Shown: positions 1-7,881 of the stretch, piece after piece
Layout of the letters: every line of letters begins with the position of its first letter
Numbering within the stretch: position 1 is the stretch's first letter
Notes under the pieces: model-generated
Told to the model about the DNA's origin: nothing
The model's database searches: none
Seen by the model: only the letters and a program-made list of their open reading frames with translations
DNA from: Natronorubrum halalkaliphilum
GTDB taxonomy: Archaea; Halobacteriota; Halobacteria; Halobacteriales; Natrialbaceae
NCBI RefSeq assembly: GCF_009834785.1
Contig: NZ_WUYX01000004.1
Span: 1 to 64,000 of the forward strand
Reading direction: 5' to 3'
Length of the DNA: 64,000 nt
Position numbers and translations under genes: made by a program

Positions 1-76
1 CTTCGCCGAGTCGTCAGCAGCAATGAGATGATCTCACGGGCTCACGCTGTGCCGGCTGTCGAGACCTCGGGGTAAA

Positions 77-158
77 CACATACCTGTAACGATATACCGG
101 TGGGGCCGCGAGTCGTCCTGCGATCCCACCCGAAACGAATTACAGCAGACAGTATCAG
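77..158 (-). repeat. Dispersed palindromic element, copy A
   Basis: Imperfect palindrome of about 82 bp. Read on the minus strand it starts CTGATACTGTCTGCTGTAA and ends TTACAGGTATGTG. The centre (CGCAGGACGACTCGCGG) closely matches the centre of the copy at 6958-7045, so the two form one subfamily. The first TGA of the element is the stop codon of the DUF357 gene that ends at 155. This is the most diverged full copy. Confidence 0.7.
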
Positions 159-439
159 ACCGTAAAAAGGTGGCCGTCAGTAGGCACGTCGAACAGGCCG
201 ACACGCGCCCCTGCATCGAGCCACGCGTGGCCGTAGGAAAACGATGCCAGCGCATTGACGAGGTCGCCTTCCTCCCGAAAGTGGGTTCCGTCCTCGAGAT
301 ACGAGGACGCCATCTCGTAACACTCATCGGCCGCCTCGGCCATTGGCGTTCCCTCCGGCGGTGCGACCGACGCTTCCTCCAGTGCCTCCGCGAGCAACTC
401 CCCGTACCGATCCGTCTTCTCCTCGAGATCCGCAGCCAT
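155..439 (-). CDS. DUF357 family protein
   Basis: A 94-residue acidic, Ala/Glu-rich protein. The central segment EAADECYEMASSYLEDG followed by a second helical stretch (GDLVNALASFSYGHAWLD) is the two-helix pattern of archaeal DUF357 proteins, whose biochemical role is unknown. I took the ATG at 439 (MAADLEEK) because the upstream in-frame extension is Arg-rich and low-complexity, unlike a haloarchaeal N-terminus. The stop codon TGA is the terminal triplet of palindromic element A. The gene is divergent from the Grx-TrxR fusion gene. Confidence 0.8.
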   Translation of the reverse strand: MAADLEEKTDRYGELLAEALEEASVAPPEGTPMAEAADECYEMASSYLEDGTHFREEGDLVNALASFSYGHAWLDAGARVGLFDVPTDGHLFTV

Positions 440-598
440 ACTCGATTCTCGAGCGTCCCCACCGTAAGTGCGTCGTCGTCGAGTTCGTCGACGCAGCGCG
501 ATCCACTGACGGGTAACAGTGCCACCGAACGTCACAGGAACGGTCAGTTCGTTGCTGAGAACGCAAGCGGTTTAGGCACTCTGTCCCAATTCGGTGCC

Positions 599-1924
599 AT
601 GAGCGAACAGCCTCGAGTCGAGATTTATACCAAAGAGGACTGCCCCTACTGTGAAAAAGCCAAGGACCTCTTCGATGCGAAAGGCATCGAGTACGAGACG
701 TACAACGTCACTGGTGACGACGAGCTATTCGAGGAGATGGTCGAACGCGCAAACGGACGCAAAACCGCTCCCGAAGTGTTCATCGACGACGAACTGATCG
801 GCGGCTGGGACGACACCAGCGCGCTCGACGAGACCGGCGAACTGGACGAGAAACTCGGCATCGAGCGCGAGGGCGAGGACGGCGAAGTGCTCGAACACCG
901 CAAACTCATCATCGCCGGCACCGGCATCGCCGGGCTGACGGCAGCGATCTACGCCGGCCGCGGGGACAACGAACCGCTGGTCATCGAGGGCGACGAGCCC
1001 GGCGGCCAGCTCACTCTGACGACCGACGTCGCAAACTACCCCGGCTTCCCCGAGGGAATCGGCGGCCCCGAACTCGTGAACAACATGAAAGAGCAGGCCC
1101 GACAGTTCGGCGCCGAGCTGAAAAACGGCATCATCGAGACCGTCGAGGCCTCGAGTCGGCCGTTCCGCGTCGAGATGACCAACGGCGACGTTTACACCGC
1201 AGATGCCGTCATCGCGGCCTCGGGCGCGAGCGCGCGAACACTCGGTATCCCCGGCGAGGACGAACTCATGGGCTACGGCCTCTCGACGTGTGCCACCTGT
1301 GACGGCGCGTTCTTCCGCGGCGAGGACATGCTCGTCGTCGGCGGCGGCGACGCCGCCATGGAGGAGGCCACCTTCCTCACCAAGTTCGCTGACACCGTCT
1401 ACATCGCCCACCGCCGCGAGGAGTTCCGCGCCGAACAGTACTGGGTCAACCGCGTCCACGAAAAGGTCGAGGAGGGCGAGATCGAGATCATGAAAAACAC
1501 CGAGGTAACCGAACTCCACGGCTCCCAGGAGGAGGGCGTCGACTACGTCACCCTCGTCGAGAACGATAAGGGCCATCCGACGGATCGGCTGGACGACCCC
1601 GAAACCAACGAGTTCGAGTTCGACGTCGGGGCCGTCTTCTTCGCCATCGGCCACACCCCGAACACCGAGTACCTCGAGGGCACCGGCGTCGAGATGGACG
1701 ACGAGGGCTACCTCCGAACGCAGGGTGGCGACGGCGGTGGCCAGACCGAAACCGACGTCCCCGGCATCTTCGGCGCCGGCGACGTCGTCGACTACCACTA
1801 CCAGCAGGCCGTCACCGCCGCCGGGATGGGGAGCAAGGCCGCACTGGACGCCGACGAGTATCTCGAGGACCTCGAGCGCACCGAGTCGACGAGCGACGGC
1901 GAGGTCGTGGCTGCGGACGACTGA
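599..1924 (+). CDS. Glutaredoxin-thioredoxin reductase fusion protein
   Basis: A 441-residue cytoplasmic redox enzyme. Residues 1-85 form a glutaredoxin-like domain with the dithiol motif CPYC (Cys15/Cys18) and the TAPEVFID turn. A short acidic linker leads to a complete thioredoxin-reductase-type flavoprotein with the FAD motif GTGIAGLTAA (about residue 105), the active-site CATC (Cys231/Cys234), the pyridine-nucleotide motif GGGDAAMEEA, HRREEFRAE, and a C-terminal GAGDV FAD segment. The chosen ATG begins the Grx domain; the open frame further upstream overlaps the divergent DUF357 gene and has no domain signature. The fusion suggests electrons pass from NAD(P)H through the flavin and CATC to the tethered CPYC. 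Electron donor and physiological substrate are not deducible. Confidence 0.93.
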   Translation: MSEQPRVEIYTKEDCPYCEKAKDLFDAKGIEYETYNVTGDDELFEEMVERANGRKTAPEVFIDDELIGGWDDTSALDETGELDEKLGIEREGEDGEVLEHRKLIIAGTGIAGLTAAIYAGRGDNEPLVIEGDEPGGQLTLTTDVANYPGFPEGIGGPELVNNMKEQARQFGAELKNGIIETVEASSRPFRVEMTNGDVYTADAVIAASGASARTLGIPGEDELMGYGLSTCATCDGAFFRGEDMLVVGGGDAAMEEATFLTKFADTVYIAHRREEFRAEQYWVNRVHEKVEEGEIEIMKNTEVTELHGSQEEGVDYVTLVENDKGHPTDRLDDPETNEFEFDVGAVFFAIGHTPNTEYLEGTGVEMDDEGYLRTQGGDGGGQTETDVPGIFGAGDVVDYHYQQAVTAAGMGSKAALDADEYLEDLERTESTSDGEVVAADD

Positions 1925-2103
1925 GGGCTGCGGCGGTTGCGACGCGGGCGTTGATTTTGCTGGAGTTCGTGTTTCGGTGGTTGCGATAGTAAATTCGAGT
2001 TTGTTCGAAACACCGAGTGAACCGCCTCGAGGTCCCGTGGTTCGAGAAACGCCGTCTTTACGCAAACGCGAAGCGTTCGCGGATAGCGGGATCCGATGAT
2101 TTG

Positions 2104-2190
2104 CTCATACGGACCGTTGTCGTTCGTTACCGGTGATCGCTGCTCCCGTCGAAACGATCACCGGTAAAACGCTACAACAATCCGTATCAG
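2104..2190 (-). repeat. Dispersed palindromic element, copy B
   Basis: An 87-bp palindrome with canonical termini CTCATACGG and CCGTATCAG. The inner arms TTACCGGTGATCG and CGATCACCGGTAA are perfectly complementary but unrelated to the inner arms of the other subfamilies. It lies directly after the stop codon of the frameshifted PIN gene: that gene's TGA is followed immediately by the element's CTGATACGG. Confidence 0.85.
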
Positions 2191-2876
2191 TCACGCCAAT
2201 CGAAAACCTCCATACGATCCCGAGACACCCGGTCTGCTCCGCCTGTAAACTGTCTCAACGCCTCGTGTGAGACCGGCTGCAATACCCCAAAGGGAGCCTG
2301 ACATCGGTCGTTCGTGTGTCTTAGCGATCGAGCCGTCAATCAGATCTTGCAAAAATACCCGACCTTCGATCACCAACGTCTGGTCCTCGACACCGACTAC
2401 GGAGAGCACATCGCTAATAGCTCGTTTGGCGACCGTATCGCTTACGAAGACGGTGATATGTTGGTTGCGGCTTTCGACATACTGGTAGGCTAACCCGGCA
2501 AGAACGGTATCAGTTTTCTCGATTTCGTCCTCAGTAACGTCATCTGCAGAAAGGTGAAGCATCCGAGTCCGAGTTTTGTCAACGACTTTCGAGACGCGAG
2601 GGACGGAAAAGTCGATCCGTCCTGGTTCGATCCATCCAGCATCCTTGCCGCCTGCAGACGATCGCGTTGATATCCGTATGCTTCCGGACTCTCTCCGAGT
2701 TCTTCAGCTACGTGCTGGGGTACTGTAACCATGATGTTTCGTCGACGGACGAAGCGCTCAAAGGCCCGGTACTTTTCGTTCGACGGTCCTCCCATTGCGA
2801 ATAGCACGCTACTGTCGATGATCGCGGCGCTATCCCTCGGATTCGTTCCGCAGACATTACTTCGGTCGCTCCACAT
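2191..2876 (-). pseudogene. PIN-domain protein, frameshifted (toxin-like partner of the upstream regulator)
   Basis: The N-terminal part reads AAIIDSSVLFAMGG (first PIN aspartate) through QHVAEELGESPEAYGYQRD in one frame. The C-terminal part, ending in the frame of residues VFVSDTVAKRAIS and VIEGRVFLQDL, is in another. Upstream of the internal ATG at 2562 the second frame stays open and reads GWIEPGRIDFSVPRVSK, a sensible continuation. One missing base in the AA/TT pair near 2644 (gcaagg instead of gcaaagg on the coding strand) would rejoin them into a protein of about 228 residues. PIN domains are Mg-dependent ribonucleases. The start (ATG 2876) overlaps the end of the regulator gene by 20 nt, so the two are translationally coupled. 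It could be a real pseudogene or a sequencing error. Confidence 0.75.
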
Positions 2877-3423
2877 ACGGATCGTACGCCGTCGCTTCCG
2901 CAACGACATCCTGCAAGGTAGTGATAACTGTCATCCCCTCGATCCGGTGTACATCGAGTTTGTTCGCCGCAGTTCGCTGAGTCAGTTCGCCGTTCATCAC
3001 TCGGAGTGTGTAGTGAAGGGCAGCGGCCAGTTTTGCAACTCCCTGTCGTTCGACGAAGACGCGGATATCTTCGTTGTCGAGTTGCCGTCCAATCGCATCG
3101 ACAAGCGTCGGCGTCGCGGTCACTTCACCATGATCCGTCTCGATTTCGAGGTGAATCGGGGCAACGGTCACTGTCGCAGCCTTGCCATCGTCGTGCCGAG
3201 TCAACACGTCCATCTCCTCGAGTTGGCCAACGTACTTGTACGTCGTCGAGTGGGCCATCTCGAGATCGCGTTTGATTGCCTCCATTCCGATTGGACCGTT
3301 TTGGAGGATGTAGCTGTAGAGACGGGCAAGCCGGGGCGTATTTAGCAACTCAGCGTAAGTGAGCAGCTCAGTAAACGTCGCTTCGGGGTCGGGAGGGGAA
3401 ACAATGTAGTCGTCCGTCGACAT
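2857..3423 (-). CDS. Winged-helix transcriptional regulator, probable antitoxin or repressor
   Basis: A 188-residue protein. A winged helix-turn-helix spans about residues 30-80: LARLYSYILQNGPIGMEAIK, then HSTTYKYVGQLEEMDVLTR, with a wing rich in charged residues. The C-terminal half is an unassigned alpha/beta region. The gene is directly followed, with overlap, by a PIN-domain gene, an arrangement typical of autoregulated toxin-antitoxin pairs; function as an antitoxin is inference. ATG 3423 is preferred over the adjacent in-frame GTG at 3426. A TATA-like box lies 29 nt upstream. Confidence 0.8.
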   Translation of the reverse strand: MSTDDYIVSPPDPEATFTELLTYAELLNTPRLARLYSYILQNGPIGMEAIKRDLEMAHSTTYKYVGQLEEMDVLTRHDDGKAATVTVAPIHLEIETDHGEVTATPTLVDAIGRQLDNEDIRVFVERQGVAKLAAALHYTLRVMNGELTQRTAANKLDVHRIEGMTVITTLQDVVAEATAYDPYVERPK

Positions 3424-3445
3424 CACAGTACATGTTCTATGGATA

Positions 3446-3457
3446 GTGTATTAAGTC
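3446..3457 (-). promoter_or_regulatory. TATA-like box of the regulator/PIN pair
   Basis: Minus-strand GACTTAATACAC, centred about 29 nt before the ATG at 3423. This is the spacing expected for an archaeal promoter giving a leaderless or very short-leader transcript. Confidence 0.5.
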
Positions 3458-3492
3458 TTTTTCGAGAAAAGTGGCTCACTCGAGCCGGCCGT

Positions 3493-3855
3493 TCACTCCC
3501 GCTCGAGTAACCCGGCGTGAACCCGACAGCCACAGGGGTTGGCCTGGTGGTCGGTCGGGCCCGCGACCGTGACGGTCACGATCCGGGTGTTACCTGGGGG
3601 GCAGGCTGGGAGTGAGTTGGTCGGGCTCTCGTAGCTGTCGTGGCTGTGGACGACCGCTCGGATACGAGTGCGCCGACCACTAACGCGGACTCTACGAGCG
3701 GAGACGACAGCCACGACCTCGAGCCAACGCCCATCTCGAGTGCGTGGCTTCGCTGCTGCTATCGTCGTTGGGTCTCTGAGAAGTAGGCTGCTGTCACTGC
3801 GTCTCGAGTTCGTTCCGTTATCGGTGTCCGTGATTCGAGTCGCTACAACGACCAC
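3493..3855 (-). CDS. Uncertain Cys-containing hypothetical protein, possibly a remnant
   Basis: This reading frame occupies most of the 534-bp gap between the regulator and the S-layer gene. Only its C-terminal half looks protein-like: HSHDSYESPTNSLPACPP, then RIVTVTVAGPTDHQANP and CGCRVHAGLLERE. That half contains three Cys and several His that could bind metal. The N-terminal half is Arg-rich and low-complexity, so the true start is unclear. I do not recognise a family. It may be a genuine small gene with a later start or a decayed one. Confidence 0.3.
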   Translation of the reverse strand: MVVVATRITDTDNGTNSRRSDSSLLLRDPTTIAAAKPRTRDGRWLEVVAVVSARRVRVSGRRTRIRAVVHSHDSYESPTNSLPACPPGNTRIVTVTVAGPTDHQANPCGCRVHAGLLERE

Positions 3856-3957
3856 TATCGACTGATCACGACGGCTGTCGCTGTCGGGTGTAGCGTGCGA
3901 AAGAAAGGAAAGTTCGTCAAGGGCCGGACGAAGTCCGGTGGTTAGTGGGTAGCTGCG

Positions 3958-6312
3958 TTAGTTCTGACGTCGCAGGGCCAGCATGGCGGCTGCGAGCAGA
4001 GCGACGACAGCGACAGCGACGCCAAAGCCAGGCGTACCGTCATCGTCGGAGTCGTCGTCAGAGTCGTCAGAGTCGTCAGCGTCGTCAGAGTCGTCCGAGT
4101 CGTCGTGGTCATCGGAGTCGTCGGTCTTCTCGCCAACGGTCAGCGTACCTTCGTAGGTGTCTTCGGCGTCGTCGGACTCAGCGGTGACGCTGAAGTCGTA
4201 GTCGTCGCCTTCGGCGAGATCGGCGCCGGTCGTGAACGTGTGTTCACCAGCGGAGTCGCCGTCGATCTCGAGTTCCTCGGTCCACTCCTCACCGTCGAGC
4301 TCGAGGGTGAGGTCAGCGGTGATCGAGGAGTCCTTGTTGTTGGTCACGGTGACATCGAAGTCAGCGTCTGCACCAACGTCGATCTGGGATGGGTAGTCGA
4401 CGCTAACGTCGAGGTCCTTTTCGCCAACATCTTCGCCAGCCTCGTCGAGGGTGACATCCGTCAGGACAGCGTCATCTGCAGCGCCGTCACCACTGTAAGT
4501 TTCCTCAGCGGTGATGTCGAAGAGCGAACCAACCTGTTCGCCCTCGAGGTCGAATTCAGCAGCGAACGTGTAGTCGTCTGCAACGACCGTGTCGGTGTAG
4601 TCGACGAAGCCACCTTCACTGCTTGGCGAGTCTGCGTTAGCTTCGAGTTCCGTACCGGGTGCGACGTTCGTCGTACCGGTTGCGGTTGCGTCGGAGTCAG
4701 CTGGGAGCGAGTCGATTGCGTCCCAGTCGATGTTACGTTCCTCGAATTCGAGGTCGAGTTCCGCCTCGTATTCCTCGTCCTCAGCAACGTAGTCGTTCTC
4801 ATCAGTCACCGTGAAGGTAACTGCGTGCGTTGCATCGTCGTAGTTGAACTCGTCAGCACCTTCGTCGATGCTAACTGCAAAGACGAGGTCACCGTCGTAC
4901 TCGTCAACGTCGTCGCTGACAAGATCAACGGTAAGGTTGTAGTCGCCGCCTTCGTCCGTGCTGTTATAAGTAACGACATCATCATCGATCAGACCAGCCT
5001 TCTCCTGGGTAATCTCGACAACGAAGTCATCTTCGTCAAGGTGGTCGATTGCGCCGTCAGCACCGAAGTCCTCGAGGGTCATGAGGAGCTTGTCGCCCTG
5101 TGCGATGGTGTCCGCTTCGGTAGCGTACTCATCGAAGTCCTCGAGATCGTCGACGTCTTCGTCAGCTGGTGCAACGGAGGAGACCGTGTCACCGAAGCCA
5201 TCGTGAGCGTCGACAACAAGTCGGTCTCGGTCGAAGTCGTTGAAGTCGGTCACGTTGACCGAGTTGTCGGTAGTATCCAGACCAGCGTTATCGGATGGGC
5301 CGATGTTCAGATCCCAGTTGTGGTTGGGAAGTGGCTGGTCGATGTCCTCATCAGCGCTAAAGGCATCGGTTACCTCAGCATCGTAGTCATCGTGGACACT
5401 CCATGCCTCAGCGTCACTGGGTGCGTGCGTGTTGTAGAGAAGAACGACTTCGTCATCCTCGATGTCGCTCACCTGAACAGCGGAGGCGAAGTCGAGGCTC
5501 TCTTCGTGAATAACGACAGCGGCACTGTCAACCTGGTCGACACCGATGGTGATCTCTGCGAAGTCACCCTGGTCGACATCTTCGACGTTAACGAACTCGT
5601 AGTCCGCGTCGTCGTCAGTCACAGTGACCGACGCGTTGTCGGAAGCCGTCGTGTCAGTCACGTCGAACGTGAATTCGTAGTCGCCAACGTCGCTTTCGGC
5701 GAAGTCAGCTTCGATCTGGTCGGAGTCGTTGAGACCCTCAATCAGAACAGCATCATCATCATCGTGGTCGACGCTGTCACTGAAGATCTGGTCGAGGTCA
5801 CTGTCGCTGAGTGAGTCACCTTCGAGTTCACCAGTCACCAGGACATCAGCGTAATCCTCAGCGTCGTCGCGTGGGATGTCGCTAACGTCTTCGTAGCTGA
5901 TGGTAGCTGGGGCATCCTGGGAAGCGACACTGGAGTCGAATTCAGTCTCGACTTCGTGTTCGTTCACCCAGAAGGAGCCGGTATCGGTTCCGTTGTTGTC
6001 GATGTAGTACCGGCCGTCGTCGAGTTCACTCGTGTCAACAGTAGCGTTTCCGCTGTCGTCGACACGGAGGTTATCGACCGTGTCCCCGCCCTGCATCAGG
6101 TCAGAGGGGTCCTCAAGGTTCGTGAATTTAACCGTCTGTCCGATCCATACGTCATCGCCTGACAGACTGTCCGCGTCAAGCGTCTTATCAGCATCACTGT
6201 CGGCCGCCGCCGCACCCGCAAACGCTGCGGACATGGCGACAACAGACAGTACCATAAGCGCGGCCAGGGCCACTGCGCGACCCTTTTCGCGGAATGAAGT
6301 TTCGTTTGTCAT
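3958..6312 (-). CDS. csg: S-layer / major cell surface glycoprotein with PGF-CTERM anchor
   Basis: 784 residues, extremely Asp/Glu-rich. The N-terminus FREKGRAVALAALMVLSVVAMSAAFAG is a Sec signal peptide of the type seen on haloarchaeal surface glycoproteins, with cleavage likely before AAADSDADK. The body shows repeated beta-sandwich-like segments and several N-glycosylation sequons (NAT, NGT). Near the C-terminus a Ser/Asp repeat tract (DDSDDSDDADDSDDSDD) precedes TPGFGVAVAVVALLAAAMLALRRQN, a PGF-CTERM motif plus membrane helix plus basic tail. Known family behaviour is cleavage and lipid attachment by archaeosortase A. It would form the outer protein lattice of the cell. Its length is close to known haloarchaeal S-layer proteins. 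Transcribed alone, from a promoter about 120 nt upstream. Confidence 0.92.
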   Translation of the reverse strand: MTNETSFREKGRAVALAALMVLSVVAMSAAFAGAAAADSDADKTLDADSLSGDDVWIGQTVKFTNLEDPSDLMQGGDTVDNLRVDDSGNATVDTSELDDGRYYIDNNGTDTGSFWVNEHEVETEFDSSVASQDAPATISYEDVSDIPRDDAEDYADVLVTGELEGDSLSDSDLDQIFSDSVDHDDDDAVLIEGLNDSDQIEADFAESDVGDYEFTFDVTDTTASDNASVTVTDDDADYEFVNVEDVDQGDFAEITIGVDQVDSAAVVIHEESLDFASAVQVSDIEDDEVVLLYNTHAPSDAEAWSVHDDYDAEVTDAFSADEDIDQPLPNHNWDLNIGPSDNAGLDTTDNSVNVTDFNDFDRDRLVVDAHDGFGDTVSSVAPADEDVDDLEDFDEYATEADTIAQGDKLLMTLEDFGADGAIDHLDEDDFVVEITQEKAGLIDDDVVTYNSTDEGGDYNLTVDLVSDDVDEYDGDLVFAVSIDEGADEFNYDDATHAVTFTVTDENDYVAEDEEYEAELDLEFEERNIDWDAIDSLPADSDATATGTTNVAPGTELEANADSPSSEGGFVDYTDTVVADDYTFAAEFDLEGEQVGSLFDITAEETYSGDGAADDAVLTDVTLDEAGEDVGEKDLDVSVDYPSQIDVGADADFDVTVTNNKDSSITADLTLELDGEEWTEELEIDGDSAGEHTFTTGADLAEGDDYDFSVTAESDDAEDTYEGTLTVGEKTDDSDDHDDSDDSDDADDSDDSDDDSDDDGTPGFGVAVAVVALLAAAMLALRRQN

Positions 6313-6957
6313 TTATGTTGTCTTGTGTTTCGTGTTTCGTTGGTTTGCGTGCGATTCGGTCGGAGTGCGAGCGAGCGACCAGCGTGTATCGACACGCTGC
6401 CTCGCACCGGGTAGGGGTAATACAACGTATAAAGCATCCCGTAATAAGTTTTCTGGATATCCTATTGCTCCATTGACTCGAGTAATCACCCACAAAACCA
6501 CCAGACGAGAGCCCGATAGCCGGCTCCAGACGCCGATTCTCACGGATTCCTGAATGTCGCTACTAAATGAATATTACTGCCGAATGCCCCCAGTATCGAC
6601 GATCGTAATCCGGCTTTCCGCGAGGAAAGACGCGACTGGTCGACACCCATCCCGTCTGCCACAAGCCGTCTCCCGGTCGTAATACGACCTTACCGGCCTC
6701 GAGACGGCCGATCGATCCGAAGCCGACCGGCTAAGCGCGGGCTCGCTGCGGGCGAGAATCCCACCTCCAATGCGAAGTCCGAAATACTGCCAATACTCTC
6801 GAGTCGCCAACTCCTGGGCGGTGTCGCCCTACAGAAACGATACCGAGCCGATCATCAACACGAACTGAACGTAAGGCTGCGATCGAGTTCCCCACCCGAT
6901 CACAACCCGAAAATGAGCCCGCAGATCACTCACACCAAAACCGCGACGTCCGACCGA
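6313..6957. other. Long intergenic region upstream of the S-layer gene
   Basis: 645 bp without a convincing gene. The proximal 250 bp is AT-richer than the genome and holds the S-layer promoter and leader. The remainder (6560-6957) has G+C like coding DNA, but its reading frames are Arg/Ser-rich and lack recognisable motifs. The region ends at palindromic element C. Confidence 0.6.
6427..6434 (-). promoter_or_regulatory. Probable S-layer gene TATA box and A-rich leader
   Basis: Minus-strand CTTTATAC. Transcription would start near 6403 and give a 5' leader of roughly 90 nt, unusually long for a haloarchaeon. The leader nearest the start codon is almost free of G/T pairs and rich in A/C (ACACGAAACACAAGACAACA), with no Shine-Dalgarno sequence. 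A second AT-rich stretch (AACTTATTAC) lies 15-20 nt further upstream. TSS position is inferred. Confidence 0.45.
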
Positions 6958-7045
6958 CTCGTACGGTTTGCGGTGACGGTTTACCGGTGCAACCGCAAGT
7001 CGTCCTGCGGTTGCGCCGGAAATGACTTACAGCAGACCGTCTCAG
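6958..7045 (-). repeat. Dispersed palindromic element, copy C
   Basis: 88 bp, from CTCGTACGG to CCGTCTCAG. The inner arms CCGGCGCAACCGCA and TGCGGTTGCACCGG pair with one mismatch around the loop GGACGACT, a loop almost identical to copy A. The terminal TGA (minus strand CTGAGACGG) is the stop codon of the VOC gene ending at 7042. Confidence 0.85.
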
Positions 7046-7833
7046 AACGGGAACAGCGAGTCGGCCTCGAGGTCGCGCTCGAGCAGTTCGATCTCGTGGC
7101 CGTCCTGATCTTTCGTAAAGGCGTACATGTTGTCGTTGCTCTCGGGGTCGCGATAGTCGGGTGCCTCGCGCTCGAGGAGCTGGTCCCAGTCCTCGGCGAG
7201 GTCGTCGACGCGGATACAGAGGTGGCCCCAGGCGTCGCCCATGTCGTAGGATCGGCCGTCGTAGTTGTAGGTGAGTTCGAGCGACATCGCTTCGTCGGCG
7301 GCGTCCTCGGGCTCGACGAAGTAGTTCGCGAAGGTGTCGGACTCCCAGCGACCGACCTCTTGGTACTCGAACTTGCGGGTCCAGTAGCCGAGCGCTTCGT
7401 CGGCGTCCTCGACGCGGATCATGGTGTGGTCGAGCGACCACGTCGCCCCCTGATCGCGCTGGACGATCTCGATCTCGTGGCCGTCCGGGTCCTTGACGAA
7501 CGCGTAGCGCCCGCCGCAGGACTCGGGATCGCGGTAGTCCTCGACGCCTTCGTCCATCAGCTGCTGGTAGTGCTCCTCGAGTTCGCCGTCGGGGACGCGA
7601 ACCGCGACGTGGCCCCAGGCGTCGCCGACCTCGAGGTCGTCGGTCCCTTCGTTGTGGGTGAGCTCGAGCAGGGCACCCTCCTCGTGTACGTCCTCGGGCC
7701 CGAGGTAGACGATGGTGAAGTCGTCGCCCTCGAAGCGGTCTTTCTCCTCGTACGCCAGATGCGTCTGGTACCAGTCGAGGGATTCCTCCAGATCGGTGAC
7801 GCGGATCATCGTGTGGTCGAGCGTTCCGTCCAT
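7042..7833 (-). CDS. VOC-superfamily protein with two glyoxalase domains
   Basis: 263 residues made of two tandem vicinal-oxygen-chelate modules. Module 1 (about 5-120) starts LDHTMIRVTDLEESLDWY and ends with the metal-ligand region FVKDPDGHEIEIVQR. Module 2 (about 132-255) starts LDHTMIRVEDADEALGYW and ends FTKDQDGHEIELLER. Each keeps an N-terminal His and the GHE glutamate expected for a divalent-metal site. This fits lactoylglutathione-lyase-like or dioxygenase-like enzymes; substrate is unknown. ATG 7833 is chosen because the first module starts there. The last codon and stop run into element C. Confidence 0.88.
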   Translation of the reverse strand: MDGTLDHTMIRVTDLEESLDWYQTHLAYEEKDRFEGDDFTIVYLGPEDVHEEGALLELTHNEGTDDLEVGDAWGHVAVRVPDGELEEHYQQLMDEGVEDYRDPESCGGRYAFVKDPDGHEIEIVQRDQGATWSLDHTMIRVEDADEALGYWTRKFEYQEVGRWESDTFANYFVEPEDAADEAMSLELTYNYDGRSYDMGDAWGHLCIRVDDLAEDWDQLLEREAPDYRDPESNDNMYAFTKDQDGHEIELLERDLEADSLFPF

Positions 7834-7881
7834 ACACGAATCGTCTGCTGCGGGCGGCAAAAACGTGGCGAAGGCGGCGGT

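Noticed and set aside
725-2065. Long antisense reading frame opposite the Grx-TrxR fusion gene
   Set aside because: Composition is that of a complement-strand shadow in GC-rich DNA; the opposite strand carries a gene with clear redox motifs.
4105-5814. 570-codon frame opposite the S-layer gene
   Set aside because: It mirrors the Asp/Glu codon bias of the real gene (GAC/GAG give Val/Leu-rich antisense) and has no domain pattern.
6574-6810. 78-codon frame in the S-layer upstream region
   Set aside because: No motif, Arg/Ser-rich, no promoter; treated as spacer.
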